NCBI RefSeq assembly: GCF_000826525.2
Contig: NZ_LN651330.1
Location: forward strand, 1 to 64,000
Length of the DNA: 64,000 bases
Source of the DNA: Mobilicoccus massiliensis
GTDB lineage: Bacteria; Actinomycetota; Actinomycetes; Actinomycetales; Dermatophilaceae
Reading direction: 5' to 3'
Under the pieces are notes generated by a model. The model saw only the letters and a program-made list of their open reading frames with translations. It ran no database searches and was not told the DNA's origin. This document shows, piece by piece, positions 17,225 through 26,727 of this stretch (position 1 is its first letter; each line of letters starts with the position of its first letter). The position numbers and the translations under genes are program-made.

Positions 17225-18498
17225 CGCCTGACCCTGGTCGTCTTGGTCGAGGCCGTGTCGAGCGCCATCTCGTCGAGGCGGTCGATGCCCTGCTTGAGCC
17301 GCACGCGCCCGGTTCCGGCGTCGTCGATGTCGACGACGCGCGAGAGTCGGTCGGTGGCGTCGTCGTTGCCGGTCTCGGCGGCGAGCTGCACGGCGCGACC
17401 GAGACGGGTCGTGGCGGTGACGTCGTCGCCGATCGACTTGGCCGCGAGCCCCTCCTGGATCGCCTTGGCGAGCTCCGTCTGACCCGTGTAGTGGGCCACC
17501 TCGGGGCTGATCCGGGCGGTGAGCGAGTCGTCACCCGACCACTTGGCCTTGACGAGTCCCTGCGCGACCACGTCGTCACCGACGGCGAGTTGCACCCGGG
17601 CCGCGAGCTGTTCGGCGCCGAGCGCCTTGGCGGGCAACCGAACCGCGACGTGGTATTCGCGGGTCTCGTCGGCCCACGACCCCGTCGGGTACCCGCCGGT
17701 CAGCGGGTTGATCGTCGTGCGGCGCGCCGTGAGGTCCTCCAGCCGCGGCGCGACCTGACGCACGAACAGCACCTCCGACCCCTGCGGCGCCCACACCCGC
17801 AGCGTCGCGTCGGCCACGCCCCGCGCCATCGAGGCCCGCATGAGCCGCTCGAACTCCGCCGCCATGTCCTCCCGGCGCGGGATGAGGTCGACGGTGCCGA
17901 GCAGTGCCTCGGCGATGCGCCGCACCTCCTCCACCTGCCACGCGGCTCCCAGGCCGCGGCAGTCGGCCTGGAACCGCCCGCGCACCCGCTCGATGGCCTC
18001 GGTCAACTGCTCGGGCGTCTCGTGCTGGTTCTCACCGTCGGTGAGGAGGATGACGTGCTTCTGCGTGAGCGAGGGGACCGTGTCGAACAACTGGGCCGCG
18101 GCCAACAGCCACGTGCCCATCGCCGTGCCGCCGTCGGCGTAGAGCCGCCCGAGCGACCGCTTGGCCTCGAAGCGCGTGGCCGGTGACATCTGCACCATCG
18201 CGGCCGTGTACCCGTCGGGGTAGGCGAGTCGGGCCTGGTGGTTGCCGGCGACGACGGCGAACCACACGCCGTCGAGGATCTGGTCCAACGCCGTCGCGGC
18301 GGCCTCCTGGGCAGCGCGAACACCCGCGGCCTCCATCGATCCCGAGGTGTCGATGACGATGATCTCGCCGGCATCGCCACCGGCCGACTGACCGGCGCGC
18401 CCGGCGCCCGTGCACGTGATCGACACGATGGCGTGCACGTCGGTGGCACCCGCACCGAGGAACTCGTTCTGGTGGACCGCGGCCGAGAACTCAGCCAT
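17221..18498 (-). CDS. vWA-domain protein (TerY-like)
   Basis: A 425-aa protein. The von Willebrand A domain (about residues 10-220) has an intact MIDAS: DTSGSM at 50-55, a Thr in GGTAMGT and an Asp in LLTDGEN. The C-terminal half is beta-rich, then helical. The last residues are basic and Thr-rich (STKTTRVRR), a possible phosphorylated FHA ligand. vWA, PP2C and Ser/Thr kinase triads are known from the TerY-P systems linked to tellurite/stress resistance. The start has AGGAGG 6 bases upstream. Overlaps: 8 bases with PP2C and 4 with the FHA gene. Confidence 0.88.
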   Translation of the reverse strand: MAEFSAAVHQNEFLGAGATDVHAIVSITCTGAGRAGQSAGGDAGEIIVIDTSGSMEAAGVRAAQEAAATALDQILDGVWFAVVAGNHQARLAYPDGYTAAMVQMSPATRFEAKRSLGRLYADGGTAMGTWLLAAAQLFDTVPSLTQKHVILLTDGENQHETPEQLTEAIERVRGRFQADCRGLGAAWQVEEVRRIAEALLGTVDLIPRREDMAAEFERLMRASMARGVADATLRVWAPQGSEVLFVRQVAPRLEDLTARRTTINPLTGGYPTGSWADETREYHVAVRLPAKALGAEQLAARVQLAVGDDVVAQGLVKAKWSGDDSLTARISPEVAHYTGQTELAKAIQEGLAAKSIGDDVTATTRLGRAVQLAAETGNDDATDRLSRVVDIDDAGTGRVRLKQGIDRLDEMALDTASTKTTRVRR

Positions 18499-19822
18499 CC
18501 GTGCCTCCTTCTCGCGTCGATCGGGGGTCGTTCAGCCGAGCCGTGATGACCGTGATGTTGTCATGCCCGCCTCGGGCGTTCGCCCACGTGACGAGGCCGC
18601 GCGCCAGCGCGAGCGGATCGATGCGGGTCAGGGCCGTCGTGTTCCCGGCGTCCCCATCGGTAGCCGCCCGCGGGGGTTCGGCCACATCGCCGGCCGCGGC
18701 GACGTCGGCGAGCGCGGTGGCGAGGGCGGCCGGGTCGCTCGCGTAGTTCCACAGCCCGTCGGAGCACAACAGCAGCCACCCGGCGCGGTCGACCTGGAAC
18801 GAGGCCTTGCGGGGGGTGTGCTCGGGCGCGTCGACGCCGAGCCACCGGGTGATCGTGTGCGCGCCGGGGCCGGATTCGGCCTGCTCCCGGGTGGCGCCGA
18901 GCGAGATCTGCTCCTCCGCCCAGGAGTCGTCGATCGTCAGTTGAACGGCGGGCGCGTCGTCGGGAAACCAGTAGGCGCGTGAGTCCCCGACCGAACCGAC
19001 GACAACGTGACCCCCGTCGATCGCGGCCGCGACGATCGTGCACGAGGGGTTGGCGTGCTGGGCGTCGGCCACGGCCTCGTCACCGAGCTCCCGATGGACG
19101 GCCCGCGTGATGTCGGCCACGGCGTCGGATGCGGCGTCGGTGGCCGCGTCCAGGCGCGCCGACATCGCCGGGACGAGCGAGGAGGGCACACCGACGCCGG
19201 TGGAGGTCGCCCGCCCGAGGATCGTCACCGCGGCGTCGGCAGCGGCCTGACTCGCGTCCTCCGAACGCAATGCGGTCGAGACCCCGTCGCAGACGACGAG
19301 CCCGGCACGCGACCCGTCGACGACGAGGGCCATCGCGTCCTGGTTGGACTCGTGATGGACGCCGACGTCGCTCACCCCCGCCACCCACGGCGCCGCAGCG
19401 TCCTCGGTGTGGTCACGGGGATCGGGCCGGGGCGATCCGCACTGCTCGCAGTAACCGTCGGAGTACCCGCCGCCGCACTGGCACCGCGGCTGGTCGTCCT
19501 CCGGGATCGACGTGGGCGCCGGGGAGTGCGCCGCCGGCCCGCCGAGCACCAACATGCCGCCCGAACGAGGCGCGCCCTCGCCCGGGAGGCCCTGAACGGG
19601 CTCGGCCGCCTCGATCCTGCTGCCGCAGTTCTCGCAGTACGGGCCGTCTCCGGTGGTCGTGCGGCACGCCGGGCAGACGGTCAACTCCTCGGTGCTCTCC
19701 TGCGCCGCCAGCGGCGTCGTCGGGTCGGGGCCCGCGCCCTGCTCGGGGGTGCGCGCGGCGGACTCCTCTCCAGGCGAAGGTGTCTCGTCGCGGCCGGGCT
19801 CGTCGGGGTGACCGGGCGTCAT
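18491..19822 (-). CDS. PP2C-type protein phosphatase with two zinc ribbons
   Basis: A 443-aa phosphatase. Zinc ribbons lie at C50-C66 and C114-C128, the second ending DGYCEQCG. The catalytic PP2C domain (about 145-440) has HESNQDA, VVCDGVS (metal Asp179), GDSRAY, CSDGLW and HDNITV, so the metal-binding residues appear intact. It should dephosphorylate Ser/Thr on PknG targets. The start overlaps the kinase gene stop by 4 bases, which implies coupled synthesis of kinase and phosphatase. Confidence 0.92.
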   Translation of the reverse strand: MTPGHPDEPGRDETPSPGEESAARTPEQGAGPDPTTPLAAQESTEELTVCPACRTTTGDGPYCENCGSRIEAAEPVQGLPGEGAPRSGGMLVLGGPAAHSPAPTSIPEDDQPRCQCGGGYSDGYCEQCGSPRPDPRDHTEDAAAPWVAGVSDVGVHHESNQDAMALVVDGSRAGLVVCDGVSTALRSEDASQAAADAAVTILGRATSTGVGVPSSLVPAMSARLDAATDAASDAVADITRAVHRELGDEAVADAQHANPSCTIVAAAIDGGHVVVGSVGDSRAYWFPDDAPAVQLTIDDSWAEEQISLGATREQAESGPGAHTITRWLGVDAPEHTPRKASFQVDRAGWLLLCSDGLWNYASDPAALATALADVAAAGDVAEPPRAATDGDAGNTTALTRIDPLALARGLVTWANARGGHDNITVITARLNDPRSTREGGTDG

Positions 19823-22164
19823 ATCAGGCTCCAGGGTCGGATGCGGTTGGCCTCGTCGACGAGTCGGTAACGCTCGCCGGGGTCGGGGGTGAGTCGGGCG
19901 AGGTCGCGGTAGGCCGACTCCAGAGAGCGGCGAAGGCGGGCCTCGTCGGCGGGTTTGTCGTCGATCTGCGCCTCCGAGTCGTCACCGGCGACGCGGGCGG
20001 CGAGGGCGCGTTCGTACACCTGCACCGCGAGCCAGGCACGAGCGCGGGGCTCGAGTGCGATGCCGGCCGAGCCGCGCAGGACCTCGAGCAGGTCGGCCAC
20101 GCTGCCACCGGCGCGGGTGAGGAGGTCGGCGCGCATCCACCGGGCGCGCGAGTAGGCGCCCGAGGTGGCGGGCACGGTCTCGATCGCCTGCACGGCTCCG
20201 GCGTGGTCGCCCCGCGCCGCACGGGTACGGGCGAGGCCGAAGGCGGCGGCGACGATGTAGGCCGAATCCGTGCGCAGACACGTCGTGTAGGAGGCGTCGG
20301 CGGCGGCGAGGGCCTCCGCACCGCCGATCTGCTCGAACGCGCGGGCCATCGCGAGGCGCGGTGCGAGTTCACCAGGCAGCTGCGCGTACACCGCGCGGAA
20401 CGATTCCAGGGCATCCGACCCGTCGCCGCGTCGCAGGGCGTCGAGGCCGAGCAGCCACACGGCCCGCCAGTCCCACGGGTCGTGCGAGAGCAGCGAGTCC
20501 GAGGCCTGCGCGACGAGGTCGCCGCGTTCGGCGCGCAGGGCGGAGCGTCCCATCTCGAGGACGACCTCGGGGGTGATCTCGGGCGCCGCGCGCAGGGCAT
20601 CGAGCCGCCGCGCCGGATCGGACTCCTGCAGGCCGCGCAGCCAGGAGTTCATCGGGTCCTGCTCGTCGGGTTTGACGCCGGGCAGCTCCCACCAATCGAG
20701 GCTCTCGCCCGTGACGACCGGGGCCTCGAACGAGGGGGACACCGGCGCCTGGGTGGCCACGCCGCCTCCGGGCCGGTCGGCGACGACCTGACGCAGTACG
20801 CCGAGCGTCTGCACCCGCAGTTCCTCGATCGAGACGAAGCGGTCGGCCGGGTCGGGCGCACAGCACTTGGCGACGAGTCGGTAGAACGGGTCGTGCTCGC
20901 GGAACGCCGGCGTCTGGGTCAACGGCGGCAGCGAGTGCACGAATCGGCTCTGGTAGCCGCGGAACTCGGTGGTGAGCACGACCAGCGTGCGCCCGATCGT
21001 GTAGATATCGCTGCCGATCGACGGGCCGGTCTCGGCCACCTCGGGCGCCTGGTAACCGATCGTGCCGTAGATGGGTGACTCGAGGTCGTCGATCTCGCGC
21101 ATGCCGCCGAGGTCGATGAGCTTGACGCCGTCGACGACGTGGATGAGGTTGTCCGGCTTGAAGTCGCAGTAGAGCAGCCCGTGGTCGTGCAGGTAGGCGA
21201 ACGCGGGCAGGATGCCGAGGACGTAGGCGAGGGCGTGCTCGACCGGCAGCGGGTCGTACTCGCCCTTGGCCATGAGCCGGTCCTTGAGGATCTGCTTGAG
21301 CGAGACGCCGCCAACGTACTCCATGACCGTGTAGGCCAGGCCCTCGTGTTCGACGACGTTGTACACCTCGACGATCTGCGGGTGCTCGACCTGCGCGAGG
21401 AACTGCTGTTCGGCGATCGCGGCGGCGACCGCGTCCTCGTCGCCCGCGTTGAGGAGCCCCTTGAGCACGACCCACCGGTCCGAGACGTTGCGGTCGCGGG
21501 CGAGGTAGATCCAGCCGAGACCGCCGTGGGCGATGGGCCCGGCCACCTCGTACTGGCCGGCGACGAGGTCGCCCGCGGTGAGCTTGGGCGTGAACGAGAA
21601 CGGGTTACGACACTGTGGGCAGTAGCCCTGGGTGCGGCCGGGAGACCCGTCGTGCGAGCGACCCACCGGAGCTCCGCAGGACGGGCAGATGCGCCGTTCC
21701 TCGGGCACGACCGGGTCGACGAGGACGGCCTGCATGGGGTCGGTCTCCTCGACCGGGGGCACCTGGGTCAGCCCGGCGCCGAGTCCCGAACGTCGGACGC
21801 GTCGGTGGGGTCGCACGTGACGTCGCACCCCTGCTCCCCGGGCCGAGCCGAGCGGGGTGACCGTGGCGCGATCGGGGACGAGACCGGATTCGACGGGGGA
21901 ATCCGCGGCCTCGTCGCGTGAGGGGTCGACGGGCGAACCGGTGGCGGACCAGCCGGCCGAACCGGCGGATGAGGGTGCCTGGGACGCAACGGAGTTCGCC
22001 GAGTCGGGCGGGTCTGCGGCCGAGGTGGTCGGCGCAGGTCGGGCCGTGGGCGAGGGCATCGGGTCGGCGTCGGGTGCAGGGTCGGGGTGCTCGGGCATCC
22101 CGCACCAGTCGCAGTACCCGTCGAGATAGTGCCCGGGGCAGCCGGTCTCGCGGCAGGCGGTCAT
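19819..22164 (-). CDS. pknG: Serine/threonine protein kinase PknG
   Basis: A 781-aa orthologue of mycobacterial PknG. Residues 1-25 hold an additional zinc ribbon (ending DGYCDWCG), followed by a disordered linker. The rubredoxin-like domain has C160/C163 and C182/C185. The kinase domain starts at GQYEV (203) with AHGGLGW as glycine loop, Lys235 (VVLKG), YCDFKPDN (Asp334) and DLG (351) in place of DFG. This non-RD pattern is typical of PknG. The C-terminal region from about 500 is TPR-like and ends LVDEANRIRP, as in known PknG. PknG controls 2-oxoglutarate metabolism through FHA proteins GarA/OdhI. The extra N-terminal ribbon is unusual. Confidence 0.95.
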   Translation of the reverse strand: MTACRETGCPGHYLDGYCDWCGMPEHPDPAPDADPMPSPTARPAPTTSAADPPDSANSVASQAPSSAGSAGWSATGSPVDPSRDEAADSPVESGLVPDRATVTPLGSARGAGVRRHVRPHRRVRRSGLGAGLTQVPPVEETDPMQAVLVDPVVPEERRICPSCGAPVGRSHDGSPGRTQGYCPQCRNPFSFTPKLTAGDLVAGQYEVAGPIAHGGLGWIYLARDRNVSDRWVVLKGLLNAGDEDAVAAAIAEQQFLAQVEHPQIVEVYNVVEHEGLAYTVMEYVGGVSLKQILKDRLMAKGEYDPLPVEHALAYVLGILPAFAYLHDHGLLYCDFKPDNLIHVVDGVKLIDLGGMREIDDLESPIYGTIGYQAPEVAETGPSIGSDIYTIGRTLVVLTTEFRGYQSRFVHSLPPLTQTPAFREHDPFYRLVAKCCAPDPADRFVSIEELRVQTLGVLRQVVADRPGGGVATQAPVSPSFEAPVVTGESLDWWELPGVKPDEQDPMNSWLRGLQESDPARRLDALRAAPEITPEVVLEMGRSALRAERGDLVAQASDSLLSHDPWDWRAVWLLGLDALRRGDGSDALESFRAVYAQLPGELAPRLAMARAFEQIGGAEALAAADASYTTCLRTDSAYIVAAAFGLARTRAARGDHAGAVQAIETVPATSGAYSRARWMRADLLTRAGGSVADLLEVLRGSAGIALEPRARAWLAVQVYERALAARVAGDDSEAQIDDKPADEARLRRSLESAYRDLARLTPDPGERYRLVDEANRIRPWSLI

Positions 22165-23270
22165 CGCCGGGCTCCCAGGTACGCGTCGAGGGCGCCGGCG
22201 ACGGCGCCCAGATGAGCGAGATCGGTCGGCGTCGTCGTGAGCTCACGCCCGCGGCGCGCGAGCATGCGCGCGTCGTCTCGCAGGTGTTCGGGCAGGTCGT
22301 CGATGCGGCCGGCGTCGCGATCGAGCTGGGCCAGGAGGTCCGTGCGCCGTTCGAGGGCCTCCGCGTACGTCGAGCGCGCCATCTCCAGGGCTCGCCCGAC
22401 CCGATCGAGGCGGGTGCAGAAGGCGTCGAGCTCGGCCGGATCGCTCGGAGGGTCGCCGAGGGCGGAGACGTCGGGCACCCCGAGCACCGGTGCGTCCGCG
22501 ACGGTCGCGGCGCACCTCGCGGCGAGTGCGCGCACGGCGTCGCCGCGGGCCGCGAGGTCGGTGATCGTCGCCCGCACGCCCTCGAGTCGGTCGCGGGCAC
22601 GGGTGCGGTCGGCCGCGGCCACGATGAGATCGCGTTCGGTGGTCGCGACCTGCACCTCGAGCGGACCGAGCAACCCGCCCACGTCGGCCCCGCGCCGCAC
22701 GCGGTCGGTGAGATCGACGAGACGACGATCGAGGCCGACGAGCACCTCCTGGGCCGAGGCGGCCCGGCCGGCGGGAATGCCGGCGACGAGGTCACGGATG
22801 CGCTCGACCGAGGCGCGCAGCTCGCGCACCCGGTGCTCGACGTCGGGCTCACTGCCGTCGAGGCCGAGAGCGCGGCGCAGGCTCGCGGCGAGGGAATCCG
22901 AGAGGCGGCACGCCTCCGGCAACGAGACGGAGAGCGCGGTGCCCGCCGCGGCGTCGTGGTCGAGACGGCCCCAGATGAGGGTGGTGAGCCGGGTCCGATC
23001 CTGCGCGAGGAGGCGGCCGGAGTCCCAGGCCGCGACGAGCAGGTCGTGCCGGTCGGCCACGGCCTTCCACAGCGTCATCGACAACAGGATGTCGCCGGTG
23101 AGCGCTTGCCGGTCGGGCGACCGCACCGCGGCCTCGTCGAGCGCGTCGAGCTCGACCCGGCGCCGATCACGCCACGTACCGAGGGCATCGAGGTAGGTGA
23201 GCAGCTGCTCGGCCGGCACGTCCTCGCCGAGAGAGCCGGGAGCGGGGGGCGCGGTGACGAACGCGGTCAT
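22161..23270 (-). CDS. Soluble helical protein of the PknG operon, function unknown
   Basis: A 369-aa protein without signal peptide or membrane segment. It is rich in Ala, Arg, Asp and Leu, with long predicted helices and heptad-like stretches, especially in residues 130-365, so a coiled-coil or helical-bundle fold is likely. I do not recognise a family. It overlaps the membrane-protein gene (ATGA) upstream and pknG (ATGA) downstream, which places it between the putative sensor and the kinase. A scaffold or adaptor role is inference only. Confidence 0.75.
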   Translation of the reverse strand: MTAFVTAPPAPGSLGEDVPAEQLLTYLDALGTWRDRRRVELDALDEAAVRSPDRQALTGDILLSMTLWKAVADRHDLLVAAWDSGRLLAQDRTRLTTLIWGRLDHDAAAGTALSVSLPEACRLSDSLAASLRRALGLDGSEPDVEHRVRELRASVERIRDLVAGIPAGRAASAQEVLVGLDRRLVDLTDRVRRGADVGGLLGPLEVQVATTERDLIVAAADRTRARDRLEGVRATITDLAARGDAVRALAARCAATVADAPVLGVPDVSALGDPPSDPAELDAFCTRLDRVGRALEMARSTYAEALERRTDLLAQLDRDAGRIDDLPEHLRDDARMLARRGRELTTTPTDLAHLGAVAGALDAYLGARR

Positions 23271-24283
23271 CGGTACTCCTTGCGACGCTCGTCGACGCCC
23301 ATCCAGGCGAGCCCCGCCGCCGCCAGGCCGCCGACGAGCAGCAGCGGGCCCGAGCCGGACGTCGCGAGGCCCTGGGCCGACAGACCGCTGAACGCGTAGC
23401 CGGAGACCGCTCCGGAGAGAACGAGCGCTCCGGTGAGGCCGGGGTTGACGATCCGCTTGGTACGCACGGCGAGCCAGCGTGAGGCTCCGAGGAGCGCGAC
23501 GAGCGTGGCGAGCGAGGTCACCGAGAGGAACCCGATCGAGAGCACGGAGGAGACCTCGGCGCCGTCGGAACGCTCGGCGTTCTTCGTGCCGAGTTCGGTG
23601 AGGACGGGGGCGATGCGCTGGGTACGGATCGATTCCGCCGCGGAGAAGCGGCCGGCGGCCGCCGAGCCGGTGGTGCTGCGGGCCTCCTCGAGCGCCGCGA
23701 CGTACGCGGCGTACGCCGCCGAGAGGTCGGTGAGCCGGTCGACATCGCCGGTGAACTGTCGTGGGCCGGAGGCCGCGCGCGCGGTCGCGGAGGCGATACC
23801 GCTCGCACCCGCCTCGATGCTCTTGAGGTAGCCCTGCTCACCGGCCGCGCCGACGGGCAACCGCGGTGCCGTCGCCGACATCGACGAGATCGACTGGGCC
23901 GCGCCGTCGAGATCCTGGGTCTGTGCCTCGGCGACGGCCTGGACCCGAGGGGCGTCGCTCTGCACCAGCGCGTAGGCCGCCGCGCCGTTGAGCGAACAGG
24001 CCAGCACGCACCCCAGCGCGAGGCGGGTCATCGACGAGACGAGCGACTCCGCCCGGGCCCTACGGCGTGCCGCTCGTGTGTTGCCGCCCTTCTGTTCGAT
24101 CTCCGCGTGGGGAGGAGTCCACGTGGCGGGGGTCGTGATCGTCGAGCCCGTCGGCCGGGGTGTCGTCGCCGGCGCGGTCGCGGTACCGGCCGAAACCCCC
24201 GTCTCGAGGGCACCGGTGGCCTGCGCCGTCGATGACGTGGCCGGCGCCGCCTGGGCCGCGGCCGAGGAGCGTGCGGGGCTCAT
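23267..24283 (-). CDS. Membrane protein with extracytoplasmic helical domain (GlnX-like layout)
   Basis: A 338-aa protein. The N-terminal 80 residues are Ala/Thr/Pro-rich. TM1 lies at about residues 87-107, followed by about 150 helical residues probably outside the membrane, then three hydrophobic segments (about 245-330) and a short basic tail. This order resembles mycobacterial GlnX, a membrane sensor next to pknG that passes amino-acid signals to PknG. I see the topology but cannot establish orthology. The start has GGAGGAG 7 bases upstream. It overlaps both neighbours by 4 bases. Confidence 0.75.
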   Translation of the reverse strand: MSPARSSAAAQAAPATSSTAQATGALETGVSAGTATAPATTPRPTGSTITTPATWTPPHAEIEQKGGNTRAARRRARAESLVSSMTRLALGCVLACSLNGAAAYALVQSDAPRVQAVAEAQTQDLDGAAQSISSMSATAPRLPVGAAGEQGYLKSIEAGASGIASATARAASGPRQFTGDVDRLTDLSAAYAAYVAALEEARSTTGSAAAGRFSAAESIRTQRIAPVLTELGTKNAERSDGAEVSSVLSIGFLSVTSLATLVALLGASRWLAVRTKRIVNPGLTGALVLSGAVSGYAFSGLSAQGLATSGSGPLLLVGGLAAAGLAWMGVDERRKEYR

Positions 24284-25983
24284 GCGCGCTCCTCCGAGGG
24301 CTCTGATGTTTCGGAGAGCGGGTCTGCGTGCTCGACCGGGGGTGACGCATCCTCGGCTTGGGGTGAGGCGACGTCCGTGACCGGGGAGAGCGGATGCTGC
24401 AGCTCCTCGTCGTCGTGATCCTCGAGGTCGACGCGTTCGATGGTGCGTAGGTCGTCGATGCTCGGATCGTCGAGGTCCTGGACGCGCCACGCGTGGCGGC
24501 CGATGGCGCCCTCGAGGACGTTGCGGGCGAAGCGACCGTTGCCGAACGACTCGTCGCGGGGTGTGGCCGCGAGGATCTCGCGGAACCGGGTGAGCGCCGC
24601 CTCGGAGAGCACGTAGTCGGACTTCTTCGCGAGCGAGAGCAGGATGTCGGTGATCTCGTCGTCGGTGTAGTCGTCGAAGGTGATCGTCGTGCGGAACCGG
24701 CTGGCCAGGCCGGGATTGGTGTCGATGAACTCCTGCATCGGGCGGGGGTAGCCGGCGACGATGACGACGAGTTCGTCGCGGTGGTCCTCCATCTCCTTGA
24801 CGAGGGTGTCGATGGCCTCCTGCCCGTACTGGTCGCCCGAGAGGGAGTAGGCCTCGTCGATGAACAGCACGCCGCCGAGCGCCGACTGGGCGATCTCGGC
24901 GGTCTTCGTCGCGGTCTGACCGAGGTAGCCCGCGACGAGCTCGGAGCGGTCGACCTCGACGAGCCGGCCGGTGGAGAGCAACCCGAGGGCGTGGTAGATG
25001 CCGCCGACGAGCCGGGCGACGGTCGTCTTGCCCGTGCCGGGATTGCCGACGAACACGAGATGCCGGGTCATCGTCGCGGTGCGCAGACCGGCCTCCTGCC
25101 GCTTGGCGTCGACCCTGAGCATCGCGACCTGTTGGTGGACCTCGCGTTTGACCCGGCGCAACCCGATGAGCTCGTCGAGTTCGCCGAGCAGTTCCTCGAC
25201 CGACTTCTGCGGCGGGGCGGGCTCGGTGGGCCGGTCGGCGCCCGCAGGCTCGGCTGCACCCGCGACCGCGGCGGGAGCCTCGGCCGGGGAGTCGCCGGGG
25301 CGGATGCCGCCCGCGGCCGGTGAGGGCGGCAGGTCGAACGGTGTGAGCGGGCCGGGGGTGGGCGTGCCGCTCCACAGCTCACGGGTGGCGCGGGTGAGCG
25401 CCGCGAGCTGGTCCATGACCGCGCCCGAGGTCAGTCGCGCCTCCGGGAGCGCTGACGGTGGGGAGTGCGGATCGGTCGGCAGCCCCGGAAAGGCCCCGGC
25501 CGGGGACGCCCCGACTGCCGGAGTGGTCGGCATCGCGCCGGGATCGTCGGACGCCGTGACGGGCGCGTTGGTGGCCCGCACACCGACGGCGGCGAGCTGC
25601 GCCTGACCGGTCGTCGTCGCCTTGCCGACGGCCTCCCGGCTCGCGCCCGGCACCGTGCAGGCGGCGGTGGCGACGTCGACGAGTGCAGCGGCGTAGGCGC
25701 GTGCCTGGTCGGGCGCGTCGGCCGCGAGACCGGCGAGCAGCGGCGTGGGCCCGGAGGCGAATCGACGACCGCGCGAGGCCGCGTCGAAGAAGTCCTGCGT
25801 GGATCCACCCATGACCTCGCGCCACCCGAGATGCACCTGCGAGGGCGCCGACGTGCCGACCACGCCCGCCGCGAGACGACGACCCTCCTCACGCACCGAG
25901 TCGGCGTCCAACCCCGCGGCCGTGCCCACGCGCACGAGCGCGTCGAGGGCGACCGGCAGAGGCTGGGGATCGGTGGACGTCAT
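24280..25983 (-). CDS. AAA+ ATPase, CbbX/SpoVK type
   Basis: A 567-aa protein. Residues 1-200 are helical, then comes a Pro/Ala linker (about 205-260). The AAA+ module (about 265-500) has Walker A GNPGTGKT at 313-320, Walker B GVLFIDEAYSL at 371-381, a pore-loop-like GYLGQTATK, and a sensor/arginine-finger region (ASRFRTTI). CbbX/SpoVK/EccA-type ATPases remodel protein complexes. EccA serves type VII secretion, and CbbX reactivates Rubisco. The acidic C-terminal tail is unlike either. It overlaps the membrane-protein gene by 4 bases. Confidence 0.88.
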   Translation of the reverse strand: MTSTDPQPLPVALDALVRVGTAAGLDADSVREEGRRLAAGVVGTSAPSQVHLGWREVMGGSTQDFFDAASRGRRFASGPTPLLAGLAADAPDQARAYAAALVDVATAACTVPGASREAVGKATTTGQAQLAAVGVRATNAPVTASDDPGAMPTTPAVGASPAGAFPGLPTDPHSPPSALPEARLTSGAVMDQLAALTRATRELWSGTPTPGPLTPFDLPPSPAAGGIRPGDSPAEAPAAVAGAAEPAGADRPTEPAPPQKSVEELLGELDELIGLRRVKREVHQQVAMLRVDAKRQEAGLRTATMTRHLVFVGNPGTGKTTVARLVGGIYHALGLLSTGRLVEVDRSELVAGYLGQTATKTAEIAQSALGGVLFIDEAYSLSGDQYGQEAIDTLVKEMEDHRDELVVIVAGYPRPMQEFIDTNPGLASRFRTTITFDDYTDDEITDILLSLAKKSDYVLSEAALTRFREILAATPRDESFGNGRFARNVLEGAIGRHAWRVQDLDDPSIDDLRTIERVDLEDHDDEELQHPLSPVTDVASPQAEDASPPVEHADPLSETSEPSEERA

Positions 25984-26044
25984 CGGTGTCCTCTCGGTGA
26001 GATCGGGGCGGGTGCGGAACGGGTCGGGGTCGCCATTGCGCAGG

Positions 26045-26671
26045 TCACGGCGAGGGTGGTGCGAGTGGACTCGGCTCGTCCGCGTCGGTCGCGCCCTCCT
26101 TCTCGGCGCCCGGCACAGGCGTCGACGGCATCGGGGGCATCGGTGGCTCCGCCGCGCCGGAGCCGGTGAGATCGAGCCGGCCACCGCTGCTCGCCGGGCC
26201 GAACTTGTCCTCGAGGAACCGGGCGTGTGCGACGAGGGCCGTCGCGTCGTCGCGGCAGACCGCGTCGAACACGCGGTCCATCGTCGCGCCGAGCAGGTCG
26301 AGCTGGTCGACGAGCACCATGAGCGAGGTGCGCGCACCGTCGACGGGGCGGCTGTCGGCGAACCGGCGCGGCAACCGCAGGTATCCGTTGACGGCCTCGG
26401 GCAGGTAGTCCGTCGCGGTCGCCATCACCGAATACCCCTGATCGCTGCCGAGACCGACGACCTCCAGCCGGGGGATCGTGTCGCGCACGGTGGCGGTGAC
26501 CCGACGTACTCTCGCCGCGACCACCGACGGGGCGGCGCCGCCCGCGACCAGCGACTCGGCGCGGTCGAGTGCGACCCGCAGGTCGTCGGCCGTGGGAGCC
26601 CGCGGTGTCTCGATCGGCTGCTCCGCCTCCGTCTCACGGCCGCCCAGCCGGGAGAGAAAGTCCCCGAACAT
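26045..26671 (-). CDS. Hypothetical protein between telA and the AAA+ gene
   Basis: A 208-aa soluble protein. The N-terminal MFGDFLSRLGG and the following 150 residues are helical, and the last 45 are Pro/Ser/Ala-rich and acidic. I recognise no family with certainty. In other actinobacteria, small helical proteins often accompany TelA. The ATG at 26671 is chosen because AGAGGG lies 8 bases upstream, while the GTG at 26680 is too close to that site. Gaps of 61 and 56 bases separate it from its operon neighbours. Confidence 0.7.
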   Translation of the reverse strand: MFGDFLSRLGGRETEAEQPIETPRAPTADDLRVALDRAESLVAGGAAPSVVAARVRRVTATVRDTIPRLEVVGLGSDQGYSVMATATDYLPEAVNGYLRLPRRFADSRPVDGARTSLMVLVDQLDLLGATMDRVFDAVCRDDATALVAHARFLEDKFGPASSGGRLDLTGSGAAEPPMPPMPSTPVPGAEKEGATDADEPSPLAPPSP

Positions 26672-26727
26672 GCTGCCCACCCTCTGTCGCGCCTCGTCGT
26701 TCGTCCGTCACCACCGACCCGTCACGG

